The notes under the pieces were generated by a model. The model made no database searches. It was not told where the DNA came from and worked only from the letters and a program-made list of their open reading frames with translations. The position numbers and the translations under genes are program-made. From Sphingomonas kyeonggiensis (lineage in GTDB: Bacteria > Pseudomonadota > Alphaproteobacteria > Sphingomonadales > Sphingomonadaceae), in NCBI RefSeq assembly GCF_014204495.1, contig NZ_JACHLN010000003.1, forward strand, positions 62,001 through 126,000: DNA of 64,000 nucleotides, given 5' to 3'. This document shows positions 63,076 to 64,000 of the stretch, in pieces (the first letter of the stretch is position 1; each line of letters begins with the position of its first letter).

Positions 63076-63199
63076 GTCGGCTTTCAACCCAATAGCAGTC
63101 GTCTATGGGTTCACGACCTATTTCAGCGCTTACCGCTTGCGGCCCCCGCCACAAGGCCGGGGTAGCGCGGTAAATTGGGCAAGCTCAATACGAGCAACC

Positions 63200-64000
63200 C
63201 TATCCCCCCAGCCGCACCGTCTCGAAGAACCCATCCCCGCCCATCTGGCCGCCCTTGAGCACCAGCTCGAGCCCATCCACCGCAGCATCCGCGGCATGCG
63301 CCCGCACCAGCGGCGCGCCGCGTTCGATCGGTGCGGCCCAGGTCAGCGCGTCGATGCCGAGCTGCGCGACGCCGTGGCTCGACGTGTCGCCGCCCGCGAA
63401 CAGCAGCCGCTGCAAGCCCGCACGGCGCACCACCTGCCCGGCAACACGCCCCAGCGCCTGGCCCAGCTTCTCGCCCGCCGCCGGTGCCGTCGCATCCAGC
63501 GGCCCCTCGGCCGAATGGATCAAGGCCTTGCCCTGACCGGCCAGCGCCGCCACCGCCGCATCGGCCAGCCGCGCCTCTTCCGCCGCGGAACCCTCGAGCA
63601 GCGCGCCGACATCGGCCAGCGTCGCCGCAAACCCGTCCGCCGCACTCCGCCCGATCTGCCGCGCCGTCGCCGGCGAGCAGCTCCCACTCACCACCAGCAA
63701 CCGATCGACCGCTCCGGCACGCACCTCGGCCGGCCGGCCGCCGATCAATCCAGCCGCCTGCCAGGCAAGCACCAGCGCCCGAGTCACGCCCGAGCTGCCC
63801 GCCGCGAAGCGCACGCCGCGCGACAGCAGCACCTCGCCCGCCGCCGCCAGATCCTCCATCGCGACGCCGTCGAACAGCACCGCCTCGGCCTCAGCCCCGT
63901 CGAACCCGTCGCCCGCCTGCCCGGCCCGGATCGCCTCCAGCGACACCAGCGCCACCCGCGCGTCGCTCTGCACGGCAAGGTGGCGGATCAGGTCGGCCTC
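63200..64000 (-). CDS. DUF1537 four-carbon acid sugar kinase, C-terminal part (5' end cut by window edge)
   Basis: At least 266 residues are visible; the frame is open at the window edge and lacks a start. The C-terminal nucleotide-binding domain of the OtnK/OiaK family is clear: LVVSGSCSPATARQI, LGQALGRVAGQVV, LLFAGGDTSSHGVAQLGI and LVLKGGQMGGDGFFETVRLG. Family members phosphorylate 3-oxo-tetronates or 3-oxo-isoapionate. In the apionate branch of apiose degradation this kinase acts before a RuBisCO-like or decarboxylase enzyme, so a second apiose branch may lie just beyond the window. D-threonate/erythronate kinase is the alternative. Confidence 0.85.
   Translation of the reverse strand, partial: EADLIRHLAVQSDARVALVSLEAIRAGQAGDGFDGAEAEAVLFDGVAMEDLAAAGEVLLSRGVRFAAGSSGVTRALVLAWQAAGLIGGRPAEVRAGAVDRLLVVSGSCSPATARQIGRSAADGFAATLADVGALLEGSAAEEARLADAAVAALAGQGKALIHSAEGPLDATAPAAGEKLGQALGRVAGQVVRRAGLQRLLFAGGDTSSHGVAQLGIDALTWAAPIERGAPLVRAHAADAAVDGLELVLKGGQMGGDGFFETVRLGG

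Overview
The window is high-GC DNA with dense, tightly coupled operons (many ATGA, GTGA and TGATG stop/start overlaps), several large TonB-dependent receptors, FecI/FecR-type signalling and a non-phosphorylative L-rhamnose pathway. This points to an alphaproteobacterium of the sphingomonad type (Sphingomonas or a relative). No rRNA, tRNA, CRISPR array, transposase or phage gene was seen.

Layout. 1-4.2 kb: the 3' part of a CHASE2 histidine kinase, a small lipoprotein and a PAS-GGDEF diguanylate cyclase. 4.2-15.3 kb (all minus strand): hybrid histidine kinase, ECF-like sigma factor, FecR anti-sigma factor, STN-domain TonB receptor, Tat-type phosphoesterase and a small cytochrome c, a cell-surface-signalling block. 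15.6-28.3 kb: an alpha/beta-glucoside block with a LacI regulator, GH65 phosphorylase, beta-phosphoglucomutase, MFS transporter, GH3 beta-glucosidase, TonB receptor and a six-hairpin-glycosidase-like exported protein; two similar LacI-type palindromes lie before GH65 and the receptor. 28.3-30.5 kb: a flavin-dependent halogenase coupled to a DUF6445-type protein.

30.6-64 kb is the most interesting part. It combines (i) what looks like a D-apiose catabolic set (TIM-barrel isomerase, FGGY kinase, split transketolase, DeoR regulator), with the split transketolase present twice; (ii) two GH140 proteins (the family of the characterised apiosidase), a DUF5060/apiosidase-like hydrolase, a GH78 alpha-L-rhamnosidase, a GH42 beta-galactosidase and an SGNH esterase; (iii) a full non-phosphorylative L-rhamnose route (dehydrogenase, lactonase, RhmD dehydratase, 3-deoxy acid dehydrogenase, FAH-type hydrolase, L-lactate dehydrogenase); (iv) a TonB receptor and two MFS transporters; and (v) at the right edge a DUF1537 four-carbon acid sugar kinase of the type used in apionate/oxo-isoapionate degradation. 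Apiose and rhamnose occur next to each other at the base of side chains A and B of rhamnogalacturonan II, so I propose a locus for apiose/rhamnose-containing pectin side chains or related apiosides. A 16-bp AT-rich palindrome near ATAATAGTACTATTAT recurs before four transcription units and probably defines the regulon. All functions are read from sequence patterns alone; no searches were run.
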